Origin: Apostichopus japonicus
Lineage: Eukaryota; Echinodermata; Holothuroidea; Aspidochirotida; Stichopodidae
NCBI RefSeq assembly: GCF_037975245.1
Contig: NC_092562.1
Location: forward strand, 5,625,501-5,689,500
DNA: 64,000 bases
Direction of reading: 5' to 3'
How positions within the stretch are numbered: position 1 is the stretch's first letter; each line of letters begins with the position of its first letter. Position numbers and translations under genes: made by a program. Positions 39,582 to 64,000 of the stretch are shown here, piece after piece. Below the pieces are notes generated by a model. It was not told the DNA's origin, ran no database searches, and saw only the letters and a program-made list of their open reading frames with translations.

Positions 39582-40398
39582 GGTTGATTCTTGTTTATAA
39601 AGGAGGGATGGATATATTATCAGATACTGTGAACAAGGTTAAGAATTATGTGCACACTGTATATATTTGGCTCTGTATATTGCTATGTGAAAGCTAATTA
39701 TATGGGGAGCCATAAAACCATTGAACTATATATCCAAAATACCTTCCTATTTCAAAAGAAGATAAGATCATAAAAGAGAAAGATTGGGAACATGGTATCT
39801 GCATTCATACTGACCTGGGAAGAAGCCCCTACCCCCTACCCCCTACCCCCACACCCCCCCCCCCCCCAATAAAGAGCCTGTTGTGTCACAGTAGTTGTAT
39901 ACTAATGCCTGCTTATGTTCTAACCAGGGAAATGATTTTCTCTGTAATATTATTCAGCTCTGTGCCTATATACAAATGTTGTCATTGGCCTGTTATTATT
40001 ATTGGCCAATTGATGCAGACGGTTCTAATTTTCAACTGACATTCATTATTGATTGCTTTCATGTATATGTTACTGTCTGCAAAGAACTGTTGACATTTTC
40101 AAGATTATATGTAAGTTTATAGGAATGGTAGCAAGCTTGAACCACATTTTGTACAGTGTCTGATTTTAAAGAAACTTTGAAAGTTTAGCAATATAATTGT
40201 CTTCAAGTACTCTGTTAAATGGTACTCATCCCGCATGGCCAATCAAAACTCGACACCGTGCAGCTGCCACTAATATACCTAGGTCTAGCAGAAGAAGGAG
40301 GACTTTTTATTTCTTGTATGCAGCACATATAGTCTTTGCTGAATTTTGTAGGCCCTATGTAATTTTAATTGTGAAGTTCTAAAAGATTGTACTTTCAG
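39582..40398. other. Gene-free stretch
   Basis: It contains a CCCCTACC triplication and C run at about 39825-39868. No supported exon. Confidence 0.45.
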
Positions 40399-40548
40399 TA
40401 TGTACACGGTGCAATACGCGGAAGGATTGTGTCCCCTCTGACCGGCATGGAAATGCCCCATATTGATTTAGGGTCTGCTGGTTTGTACACCAAATCAAAG
40501 TTGATCTTGTCGTTGTCCAACAGTGCAGGGTTTGGTCGTAAACTTTGA
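40399..40548 (+). CDS. Possible terminal exon, unrecognised
   Basis: After an acceptor-like GTACTTTCAG the plus strand is open for 49 codons to a TGA. It reads YVHGAIRGRIVSPLTGMEM and, near the end, LSLSNSAGFGRKL. The segment is clearly richer in G+C than its flanks. The complementary strand is also open over the same DNA (40395-40607) and equally protein-like (DKINFDLVYKPADPKSIWG). Coding strand is therefore undecided, and a decayed transposon or pseudogene piece is possible. No family recognised. Confidence 0.25.
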   Translation, partial: YVHGAIRGRIVSPLTGMEMPHIDLGSAGLYTKSKLILSLSNSAGFGRKL

Positions 40549-40895
40549 TGAAAAAAATGTTGTTGGGCTTTACTCAAAACCATATATGATCCAGCTAGCT
40601 CCTTCAAGGGATATTATACAAGGATTGCTACATAATGCGGCCTATAAAGATGCTAACAGTTTAAAACTAATAACAACTTAATAAGATGTTTTTCTGACTA
40701 TTTTGTAGTATTTGCTTGCATAAATAATCATAACTTTGTTGCAGTCACCATTATTGTAGTATTCTATTCATATGGTGATGTTAAAACAATTAGAAACAAT
40801 TTTCAGTGAACTTTGTATTATCAAGCATTTGCAGTATTTTCATGGTTAAAATCAATTAAAACAAGTAGAAACATGAGGACCATAGGCCCTGACAA
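40549..40895. other. Gene-free spacer
   Basis: AT-rich; nothing recognised. Confidence 0.5.
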
Positions 40896-41629
40896 TAGTG
40901 ATTGCTTCTGTCTGTCACATGACACTGCAGTAGTGTTTACTTCTGTCTGTCACATGACACTACAGTAATGTTTGCTTCTGTCTGTCACATGACACTGCAG
41001 TAGTGTTTACTTCTGTATGTCACATGACACTGCAGTAGTGTTTACTTCTGTCTGTCACAGGACACTGCAGTAATGTTTGCTTCTGTCTGTCACATGACAC
41101 TGCAGTAGTGTTTACTTCTGTATGTCACACCACACTGCGGTAGTGTTTACTTCTGTATGTCACATGACACTGCGGTAGTGTTTACTTCTGTATGTCACAC
41201 GACACTGCGGTAGTGTTTACTTCTGTATGTCACACGACACTGCGGTAGTGTTTACTTCTGTATGTCACATGACACTGCAGTAGGGTTTACTTCTGTATGT
41301 CACACGACACTGCGGTAGTGTTTACTTCTGTGTGTCACATGACACTGCGGTAATGTTTGCTCCTGTCTGTCACATGACACTGCAGTAGGGTTTACTTCTG
41401 TATGTCACACGACACTGCGGTAGTGTTTACTTCTGTGTGTCACACGACACTGCGGTAATGTTTGCTTCTGTCTGTCACATGACACTGCGGTAGTGTTTAC
41501 TTCTGTATGTCACACGACACTGCGGTAGTGTTTACTTCTGTATGTCACACGACAATGCGGTAATGTTTGCTTCTGTCTGTCACATGACACTGCAGTAGTG
41601 TTTGCTTCTGTCTGTCACATGACACTACA
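40896..41629. repeat. 35-bp minisatellite, about 21 copies
   Basis: The unit is TAGTGTTTACTTCTG followed by TATGTCACACGACACTGCGG. CACATGACACTGCAG variants dominate the two ends and CACACGACACTGCGG variants the middle, so the array is zoned. Confidence 0.96.
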
Positions 41630-43855
41630 AACACTCATTAGAAAACAATAGAAAAACAGAGAAACAGTACTTAAAAAAAACAAAGGTACTTTAGGTAAAG
41701 ATGACATATGGATGAAAAATTGCCTCCAAAATCAAGTACTAAATATGCCAAAAGTATACTGGTGGAACATCATCAGTTTAAAACTTAGAGAGGAAGGTAA
41801 TAGCTAAATTAGATATAAAATCCTTCAATTCTACATGAATACCTAGTACAGTACTGCAATACAGTATGTACAGCCCAATGTATAACTCAGTGGTCTGAAG
41901 TTGTCTCATCTCAAATTCTAGAAGTTTACTGGCAAGTTGTAATAATGCAACTTAATAAACATCATGATAAATATATTATCTTGAAGATCATATCTAGGTC
42001 ATTACTCTATATGTACATTAGTTCTATACCAGTGACTGATCATGTACATGTATATTTATATTTGTTATGTAACTTCTCATATCAGACAGCTAATATCTCT
42101 ATATCTCTCTCTCTTCATTTCTTTTATCCTTTTTTGGGCCTCATTTTGTATTTTTTTACTTTCATGTCTTCTCAAACTATTTAACTGTTATTTCTTTTGC
42201 AATACTGTAAACATACTTTAGGTCCTCTCTGCAGGCATCTGACACACTATTTCCGCTCATAAGTTTGTACCCTAGGGCATCTTAACTTGTCAAAATGATT
42301 TCAATCTCATGAATATTTATAGCACTCCAAGTAGCTTTTAGCTAGTTCATACTTTTGAGTTTATACTTACTTCCAGCTGGATTTGTGCATTTGAATGCAA
42401 CATATATGAAGAAGCTTTAAATTACTTGAAATGTTCCAAAAAGTTAAACATAAAAATACAATTGGATATTGTCTTGTTTCATTTTGTGCTCCTAAAATTT
42501 GTTTGGGTTGAATCAAGTCTATATGAAATTGTGATAATCTGGTTACTAGCTGTGGTGAGGAACTAGCTAGCCAGGATCAATATTAACTAGGCCTTTATGG
42601 TACTACTAAAGTTCTAAAGTAAATACTGTTATTAATTAAGTCACTTCAGTATAAAGCTGCTGTGAACAAATGTGTAAACAAATGGTTATGTTCTATACCT
42701 TGTCATGTCCTGGTTACTTTTGGTTTGTATTCTGGTGCACAGCTGTAAACCAGGCTGTGGAGTATGAGACTACCAGAATGTGGAAAAAAAACAATTGCTG
42801 CTTCTATCAAGTGCAGACTTGAAATACTGAGAATGTAAACTACAGTGGATGATGGATCTGATGATTTTGAAATTAGGGCAGAGCTGCTTATTGGTGGATG
42901 TACTAAGATCCCATAATAATTATACATTCTAGTCCTCTTCCTCTTCAATCAATCAATCAAGAAGAAGTCAAAACTTTTTCCGTTTAACTTTCCCAATTTG
43001 CATACTTGTGATGGACACTTCTACGAATTGTGCAAATCAAAATGTTGCGAGTGAAAAGAAATCATTATTTTATTCTCATCCATTTATCTTCATTTATTTG
43101 AGCATCTGAAAGGTTGTCTAGATAAATGTGTTAATCGATTGAAATTCCCCTCGTTTTGGAAAAATTGTGATCATGTGTACATGCAAACAACTGCTTTAAA
43201 GTCTCAATAAGTGTTTGCTTATGAATTTCAGAAAACATACTTCCGAAGAAGTAGATTCAATGTTCCTTATTCTAAATGCACTCTGACCAGGTGGGTTAAA
43301 TGAGAGAAAAGCTGTCTCAATCGAAATAAAGTTATTTTCTGTTGCCCTTATGGCGCGAACGATTTACCGTAAAATCACTGCGACCGCCAATGTCAACATG
43401 TTCATCACTCAAATGTAAACAAACTAGTCTACACATACAGCCCTGATCAAGATATTAACGCAGACCTCTGAAAATGTCTGAAAACACATGTTTATTCATT
43501 TTTATGGAAGGAAATGACACAATTTTGCAAGTTACATTGGTGAGAATGAAAGAAATATACAAGAGCAGGGACCTTATGCCCATTATGGTTGAAACAAAAA
43601 AGAGAGATTTGATTGGCGCATGATCTGTTAGGCGGGGCTTGTAAATTTTTATTGAAATTTGTAAAATCTAATTGAATTGTTAATAAATCTGGCAAATTTT
43701 ATTAACTCAAAATTTTTGATGACAGGTATCTCAATAAAAATAATGAATATAGATATAAAAATATGCATGGAACGACCGGTGTCATATTCACCGAACTTTT
43801 AGTGCAGTAAGCTGCAAAGGTCGAATTTTAAATTTGGCAAACACGTACTGAGACT
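41630..43855. other. Gene-free stretch
   Basis: No repeat or gene recognised; small (AATC)n at about 42946-42960. Confidence 0.45.
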
Positions 43856-43859
43856 TTAA

Positions 43860-44215
43860 GGGTGTGAAGACTCACGCAAAAAGAAACGTCTAATGCCGGT
43901 AATATGACCTAGTTTCGAATGAGGTGTAACAGAAGTGTTAAACACCACCATCGATCCCAGAAAATACACAGCTTGCTACCGTCGTTAATTAGACACTAGT
44001 GTACAGTCAGTACATACAGCTGCGGTCAATACCCACAGCACAGTGTATAAACAATACAGCGATGGATATCTCTGGTCCAGCTAAAGATAACAAGGTAACA
44101 TGTTTCATTACTGTCTGCATTTTGTAGCGACACAAACAAAACGTCACTTGCGAGCAACAGAAAGTTAACTTTTTTCAGATGGCCGCACACGGTTTGGTGC
44201 GAGTCTTCAATGCCT
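43860..44215 (+). mobile_element. TTAA-flanked MITE, copy 1 (Kolobok-like)
   Basis: The element lies between TTAA at 43856-43859 and 44216-44219. The left end reads GGGTGTGAAGACTC and the right end, complemented, AGGCATTGAAGACTCG. Three copies share these ends (also 44869-45236 and 52375-52737). TTAA duplications occur in piggyBac and Kolobok elements. The ends starting AGG rather than CCC fit Kolobok better. No transposase is encoded. Confidence 0.8.
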
Positions 44216-44219
44216 TTAA

Positions 44220-44864
44220 GCTGTGACACCTTAGAACAATTATAAAGGTTACACATGTTTATTACATCACCTAAACCAGCTGCAGGCACGTATTGGTAAA
44301 GGAACATTGGTCAGCATCACTGTACAGTTTATGTTGCTACATGGTGTTTTATTTATTAACCTATAGAATTGCATGCATGGTTAGATATCTCAATAAACCA
44401 TCAAGTTATATATATATCTGGTTGAAGACTGGATCTAACAATGAATCTTTTGTTAATGATTATAAAGTACTACACCCATCAGGAAGCCAATTAGTTGATT
44501 AATTACAATATTGCTCACCATAATATCATCTGGGAAAGATGAAATCTTACAATTGTCAGATGTGGCAAATCATGTTTTATTAATGATGAAATTATGAATT
44601 ATAGAGTGTTAATGTGCCACCTTTGAACAGAACTTGCATATTGATTAATTATTGTTAATAACCCTGCCTTGTGGGTGTGAACATTGCTAGTTAATGGCCC
44701 ATCAATCCACATATTATAGGTACAATCTTATGAAAGACAAAACTACACTTTTTTTTGTCTTTCCTGAGTGTAATTTTGGTCTATCCTGAGTGTGATTTTG
44801 GTCTTAAACTTAACACACAATATACAGTCTATTTTCAGTAACATGCAATATATTCTCATCATTA
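44220..44864. other. Spacer between two MITE copies
   Basis: AT-rich DNA, nothing recognised. Confidence 0.5.
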
Positions 44865-44868
44865 TTAA

Positions 44869-45236
44869 AGGGTGTGAAGACTCGTGCAAAAAGAAACGTC
44901 TAATGCCGGTAATCTGACCTAGTTTCGAATGAGGTGTAACAGAAGTGTTAAACACCGCCATCAATCCCAGAAAATACACACACAGCTAATTGCTACCGCC
45001 GGTAAGTATACACTAGTGTACAGTCAGTACATAAAGCTAAGGTCAATACCCACAGCACAGTATACAAACGATACAGCGATGGACATCTCAGGTTCAGCTA
45101 AAGATAACAATTAAGGAATCACGTTTCATCACTGTCTGCATTTTGTAGCGACACAAACAATACGTCACTTGCAAGTAACAGAAAGTTAACTTTTTCAGAT
45201 GGCTGCATGCGGTTTGGGGCTCAGTCTTCAACGCCT
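44869..45236 (+). mobile_element. TTAA-flanked MITE, copy 2
   Basis: Same family and orientation as copy 1, about 1 kb downstream, flanked by TTAA at 44865-44868 and 45237-45240. The left end keeps the full AGGGTGTGAAGACTCG. Confidence 0.8.
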
Positions 45237-45240
45237 TTAA

Positions 45241-46076
45241 ACACTCAATTGTCACATGTGTCACACAATCTGATCTGTGCATATCAAACAGTGTTCCCTG
45301 ATAATGGATCTAGCTTCTTGTCAATAATTTTACAATTTTCTCAGAGCAAAATTGTTCTGTGCTAGAGTTATTCCTTACTGTATGCTGACTGTACTTAGAA
45401 AAATAAAAACAATTGGAAAGAAAGACATGCATGTATTTTGAGATAATAGTTACTCAGTTTTATAAGGTTTTTTTTTTTTAGTATGTTTTTATGAATTACA
45501 TATTAGAAGAAAGAAATTTTAAGATAATTGTTAATCAGTTTTATAAGGATTTTGTTTTTAGGAAATACATTAGGAGAAAGAAATTTTAAGATAATTGTTA
45601 ATCAGTTTTATAAGGGTCATTGTTTTTTTTTTTAGGAATTAGATTTCGACTTAATAAAATCCATCAAAGAGGTTTGAATAATTTCTAATCATATGATATT
45701 CCTAACGGAAGGATCTGTCATATAGTGATGGATTTTTGCCTAATATGACAGGTCACAGTCCCAGAAGGATGTCATTGACATACTGAACTGTATGCACTTT
45801 CTTAAACATTCTAGCTGTTACACAAATACTTACTTCCAATTGTTTTCAAACTATGTATTAGATACATAGCTTGCAAAATTAGATACATAGTTTGCAACTT
45901 GATACACATTAGTTAAATTGCAACAACAAGTATATCAGTGGTTTCAACCATACATTGAGTACATAGAATGAAGTCAAAAGGATGTATGTAGCTATGCATG
46001 CATGCTTTTGTTTAACAGCAAAAAATATAATTAATAACCTGGCCTATAATTAATAACCTGGCATCCTTCCATCCCA
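45241..46076. other. Gene-free stretch with a short AT-rich triplication
   Basis: At about 45440-45640 three diverged copies share GATAATTGTTAATCAG and TTTTATAAGG. No gene seen. Confidence 0.5.
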
Positions 46077-46905
46077 TATCAACTCTTGTATGCGACCTCT
46101 GAATTATAAGTACCCAAACGTACTTCTATGACAAACAACTATTGTATGCTGCCTCTGAAACTTGAATACTCAGGCCATCTACAATGACAATCACTATGTA
46201 TGCTGCCTCTGAAATATGAGTACACCAGCCTTTATCCATGACAATCAACTCTTGTATACCACCGCTGAAATATGAGTACACCAGCCTTTATTCATGGCAA
46301 TCAACTTTTGTATACCACCTCTGAAATATGAGTACCCTAGCCTTAATCCATGACAATCAACTCTTGTATACTTCCGCTGAAATATGAGTACCCTAGCCTT
46401 TATCCATGTCAATCAACTCTTGTATACCACCGCTGAAATATGAGTACACCAGCCTTTATTCATGGCAATCAAATCTTGTATACTTCCGCTGAAATATGAG
46501 TACCCTAGCCTTAATCCTTGACTATCAACTCTTGTATACTACCGCTGAAATATGAGTACCCTAGCCTTAATCCATTACAATCAACTCTTGTATACTACCG
46601 CTGAAATATGAGTACCCTAGCCTTAATCCATTACAATCAACTCTTGTATACTACCGCTGAAATATGAGTACCCTAGCCTTAATCCATTACAATCAACTCT
46701 TGTATACCACCGCTGAAATATGAGTACCCTAGCCTTAATCCATTACAATCAACTCTTGTATACCACCTCTGAAGTATGATTACCCTAGCCTTAATCCTTG
46801 ACTATCAACTCTTGTATACTACCGCTGAAATATGATTACACCAGCTTATGTCCATGGATGACAATCAACTCTTGCAGGCCACCTCTGAAATATGAGTACA
46901 CCAGC
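46077..46905. repeat. 56-bp minisatellite, about 15 copies
   Basis: Units share CAATCAACTCTTGTATAC, ACCGCTGAAATATGAGT and ACCCTAGCCTTAATCCAT. The most uniform units are in the middle (46,500-46,740). The array stops at a MITE end fragment at about 46909. Confidence 0.95.
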
Positions 46906-46908
46906 CGT

Positions 46909-46932
46909 GACTGTATAGACGCTCTGCCACTG
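46909..46932. mobile_element. hAT-type MITE end fragment
   Basis: TGACTGTATAGACGCTCTGCCACTG-like sequence (quoted in parts: TGACTGTATAGACGC, TGCCACTG) matches the right end of the element at 24687-25031. No left end is present. Confidence 0.6.
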
Positions 46933-46957
46933 TGCAGACACACATCAAAGTGATAAG

Positions 46958-47096
46958 TTAACATTCAACCTGCAGGGTGGGTGTTCTATTGGTGTTAACA
47001 TTCAACCTGGGTGGGTGTTCTATTGGTGTTAACATTCGACCTGGGTGGGTGGTCTATTGATGTTAACATTCAACCTTGGTGGGCGTTCTATTGGTT
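46958..47096. repeat. 35-bp tandem repeat, four copies, inside a direct repeat
   Basis: Units share GTTAACATTCAACCTGGG and TGGGTGTTCTATTG. The block is bracketed by two copies of GCAGACACACATCAAAGTGA (about 46934 and 47099). Confidence 0.9.
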
Positions 47097-47117
47097 CTGC
47101 AGACACACATCAAAGTG

Positions 47118-48530
47118 ACCTTGTCAGCTTGATATGCTCACCTGAGCAAACATTATTCATTTAGTAATTTGAATTCAAATGTCAATACATCCAGGGTCTC
47201 TTTAGTCTGTTTGAGTTTGCTAATCACCAATGTGACATATTTCTTTACCAATCACCTATGTTAATACACTTGTTTTATGAGTGTAACATGTCACACCTAG
47301 TGTATACACTTGACAAATATTGACATGGTGATATGTGACAACAGATTTACAATTAACAAGTTGTGTTGACTTCATATGCCCTGCACAGTGCAGAGAACCT
47401 CCAGGAATTCTCAAAGCAGCTGACACTTAAAAGAAGTTTGCCTTAATTGTATCTGTAACTTTACACACTTTGAATAAGGTTCAAATAGGTTAATAGAGTG
47501 ACCAGGTGAGAAATCTTTGATGTGGTTCTCCCTGTTGAGTCACTTTACTCATAGTGCTTTGTCAGTCAGGGAATGGGGTTGCCAGAGTGGATCAAGTTGT
47601 TAGGGTTTCTTGCCCGGGCTCTATCCTGGGCGACTTTTCCTAAAAAAGTGTCTTTGTCAATGCATGGGTCATTGTCTGTATAAATATGTATTTTATATTT
47701 TCATTTCATGTATTAGTTATATTCTCATCAAGCTCAATCAAATTCATTTGTCAACTATAGGGTTTCATATAATTTGGATAGGCAGCTCCGGCCATTCTAT
47801 TAAATAAATGAATGGCAATTACAAATTTAAGTTTTAAGTATATCAACAACATTTGTTAAAGTTCTTAATAATTTTACAATAATATATTTTGCATCATTTT
47901 CAGACATTAATGTTTAGAAACATTCTGGCACTTCTGTTACTTCGCTATTATTATTGAGAAATGAGTTAATACCAACTCTATTACAATACTTACATCAAGG
48001 ATATACTAATTGCCACATACACATTCAAAAGTTTTGGACATTTACCAGATTATGAAACGGAAATGCAAAATTACTATATAAAGCACCTGTTAACCTGGTA
48101 CGATAGAATGTCTGGCCCCCTACTGTAGATGTTATCTGTATATTTAGTAACTCATTGACTTATCTAGGATAGTTGACACCCAGGGCTGTTCCCTATATTG
48201 TCACCCCATGCAGGGGATTCTGTCCTGAAGCGAGGGGGTCTAAGAGGAAGGGGTGTCCCCTTTGCCGTTAAGAAAATGTAATTTCATGGCTTAAATGCAA
48301 ATGGTGATATCTTTGGCAAAGCTTTGAACTGCATGATTACACAATGAGTTACAAAAATAGGGGATTTTTTTTTTTGGGGGGGGGGTTGGGGGAGGCTGTG
48401 ATGTTGCAGCCCCTGAATAGAACCTGGGCAGACCCCCCTCCCCCCTGACCATTGCTAGTATGCCACTGAAGTATCTGTTCTGACTGCTCTCCAGCTGTGA
48501 AATATGATTTTTTTTATGATTACTTTTCAG
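47118..48530. other. Upstream region of the receptor gene
   Basis: No coding exon is recognised. A G-rich element-like stretch starts CAGGGCTGTTCC at 48181 and ends GCCACTG at 48468, like the hAT-type MITEs, but the flanking 8-mers do not match. A noncoding first exon and promoter should lie somewhere upstream, but I cannot place them. Confidence 0.4.
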
Positions 48531-48531
48531 A

Positions 48532-48543
48532 ATGAAGGTCTAA
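48532..48543 (+). promoter_or_regulatory. Minimal upstream ORF in the receptor 5' UTR
   Basis: ATG-AAG-GTC-TAA lies two bases inside the predicted exon and 47 bases before the main start. It encodes three residues. It could lower initiation at the main ATG if the acceptor at 48530 is used. This is inference. Confidence 0.4.
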
Positions 48544-48589
48544 ATTACTTGCATTTATCCTGCTGCAGAAGGCTTGCTGTCTAGTAAAG

Positions 48590-62755
<14,166 letters not shown>

Positions 62756-62799
62756 GTAAGCTACAATATCTTCTGGATTTTTATACTCTTCTGTACCCT

Positions 62800-62954
62800 A
62801 GACCCACCCTTATCCCACATCCCCAAAGTGAGCTGTATCATCTGATAGGCACATGTGGCTTACACCCACCCTTATCCCACATCACCAAGGTGAGCTGTAT
62901 CATCTGGATAGGCACATATAGTTTAGACCCACCCGATTCCCACATCACCAAAGT
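62800..62954. repeat. About 64-bp repeat, 2.4 copies (intron 8)
   Basis: Units share GTGAGCTGTATCATCTG, GATAGGCACAT and CCACCCTTATCCCACATC. The LINE tail begins exactly where the third unit ends. Confidence 0.88.
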
Positions 62955-64000
62955 CATTTCATTTCATTTCATTTATTTGTTTTTTCTCAATATACGGTAC
63001 ATTGTATGTCATACAAACGTTTACAGATATGAAATTGAGTATAAAGAGAAAGGAAGTGATCTAAAAACCTGAAAGGCTTATCGAGTAGAGCCACTCCCTA
63101 AAGAAGGAAAATAATTAAGTTATCAGAGTTAACGATATAAACAAACAAAGATTTCTAAAAAGTATTATGGATCAATAATCACTTATGTAAACCTCGCTTA
63201 ATTGACTTTTAAAGGAACATGGTGACTGAGAATCATTTTGTATATGATCATGATGATTAAGTAGATAATTCCAGCAAGTGTTTGCCCGATAACGTATACT
63301 CTTTTTACCCAGGTTACTATGGGGAAAAAGTCTATGTATGTGACCAGCCTGTCTTGTATTATAATCATGGATTTCCCTATTAACAGTGAATAAATTTTTA
63401 CATATGGGCGGATTATACCCATTAATAGAGCGATAAGCGAATGTAGCAAGATGAACTTTCACAAGGTCCGGTAATTTCAGTAGCTTAAGTGAGGCAAATA
63501 ATTTACTAGTATGATCGTTATAGTCGGCAGAAGATATATGTCGAATAGCCCTTTTTTGAAGTACAAAAAGTTTCTTAATGTTATAAGCAGCCGTGCCAGA
63601 CCAAACTGTAATGCAATAAGTAAGGTGAGGATAAATTAAAGTAAAATATAAAGAACGAAGAATATGTTTTGGTAAGTAGTGCTTCAATTTGGAAAGAATC
63701 CCAACGCCACGAGAAATATTTGTTGATATTGTATTTATGTGATGACGCCATGTCAGACCAGAATCAATAGTTACCCCTAGAAAAGTGGTAAAACACACTT
63801 TTTTTAGACTACTACCATGCATCTGTATGTCAGACAGAATATTCCTATTCCTACCTTCATTGAAAACAACATATTTTGTCTTACCTACATTTAAAGAAAG
63901 TTTGTTAGCTGAAAACCAAGCATGAAATTCATCAAGCACATGACAAACTCTAGCCCTCATTTCCACAGGATCCAAGCCAGAGAAAAAAATATTAGTATCA
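62955..64000 (-). mobile_element. Non-LTR retrotransposon (LINE), 3' part, antisense in intron 8
   Basis: The minus strand carries a reverse-transcriptase frame that runs in from the right edge and a 3' UTR of about 200 bp. It ends in a (TGAAA)n tail (plus-strand ATTTC repeats at about 62955-62975). Short tandem tails of this kind are usual in CR1/L2-group LINEs. The 5' part lies outside the window. Confidence 0.88.
63172..64000 (-). CDS. LINE reverse transcriptase, C-terminal part
   Basis: The frame is open from the right edge to a stop at 63172, at least 275 codons without a break. The first residues, DTNIFFSG, sit just after the expected YADD catalytic box, which would be immediately outside the window. 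Then come WFSANKLSLNVGKTKYVVF, FLGVTIDSGLTWRHHI, LTYCITVWSG and LQKRAIRHI. All are typical of the palm end, thumb and C-terminal region of jockey/CR1/L2-type reverse transcriptases. It has no frameshift, so the insertion is fairly young. It belongs to the element, not to the host receptor gene, and lies antisense to it. Confidence 0.9.
   Translation of the reverse strand, partial: DTNIFFSGLDPVEMRARVCHVLDEFHAWFSANKLSLNVGKTKYVVFNEGRNRNILSDIQMHGSSLKKVCFTTFLGVTIDSGLTWRHHINTISTNISRGVGILSKLKHYLPKHILRSLYFTLIYPHLTYCITVWSGTAAYNIKKLFVLQKRAIRHISSADYNDHTSKLFASLKLLKLPDLVKVHLATFAYRSINGYNPPICKNLFTVNREIHDYNTRQAGHIHRLFPHSNLGKKSIRYRANTCWNYLLNHHDHIQNDSQSPCSFKSQLSEVYISDY

Noticed and set aside
40489-40548. Resemblance of SNSAGFG to the SNSFGFGG motif of ketoacyl synthases
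   Set aside because: Only seven residues agree, the second glycine and the following Asn are missing, and the upstream residues do not fit that family.
48181-48468. Possible additional hAT-type MITE (CAGGGC...GCCACTG)
   Set aside because: The flanking 8-mers (TTGACACC and AAGTATCT) do not match, so the boundaries cannot be supported.

Overview
The window reads as nuclear DNA of a marine invertebrate deuterostome, most likely an echinoderm. It is AT-rich and intron-rich, with no operon-like gene packing. The palindrome TAGGCCTA, which I associate with echinoderm-type genomes, is strongly over-represented, and the one clear gene is a class I cytokine-receptor-like protein. The species cannot be fixed from the sequence alone.

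Positions 1-48,500 are almost free of recognisable genes. They hold many unrelated minisatellites with units of 34 to about 110 bp, short non-autonomous DNA transposons, AT microsatellites and long G or C runs. The largest array is a 34-bp repeat at 24.6-28.6 kb, about 105 copies, interrupted by a hAT-type insertion. Several transposons can be delimited to the base by target-site duplications: 4281-4560, 9730-9988, 24687-25031, 39198-39573, 58063-58353 and, with a 10-bp duplication, 1922-2300. Three copies of another family lie between TTAA sites. Near the left end are a cluster of ACTTAAGT palindromes and a sequence like the 5' end of U2 snRNA. Three weak exon candidates (12.17, 23.83 and 40.40 kb) are listed with low confidence.

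From 48,531 to beyond the right edge runs one plus-strand gene. Eight coding exons with consistent phases (48590-62755) encode a signal peptide and the start of a secreted or membrane protein, at least 341 residues. It has two domains arranged like a cytokine-receptor homology module and then a fibronectin type III domain. The intron phases around the first two domains are 1-2-1-0-1, as I recall for class I cytokine receptor genes. The WSXWS motif is degenerate (RRQWC). Any membrane segment and cytoplasmic part lie beyond the window. Every intron carries its own private tandem repeat, and one acceptor region has been tandemly duplicated so that an in-frame alternative acceptor exists. The last visible intron holds an antisense LINE whose reverse-transcriptase frame runs off the right edge.
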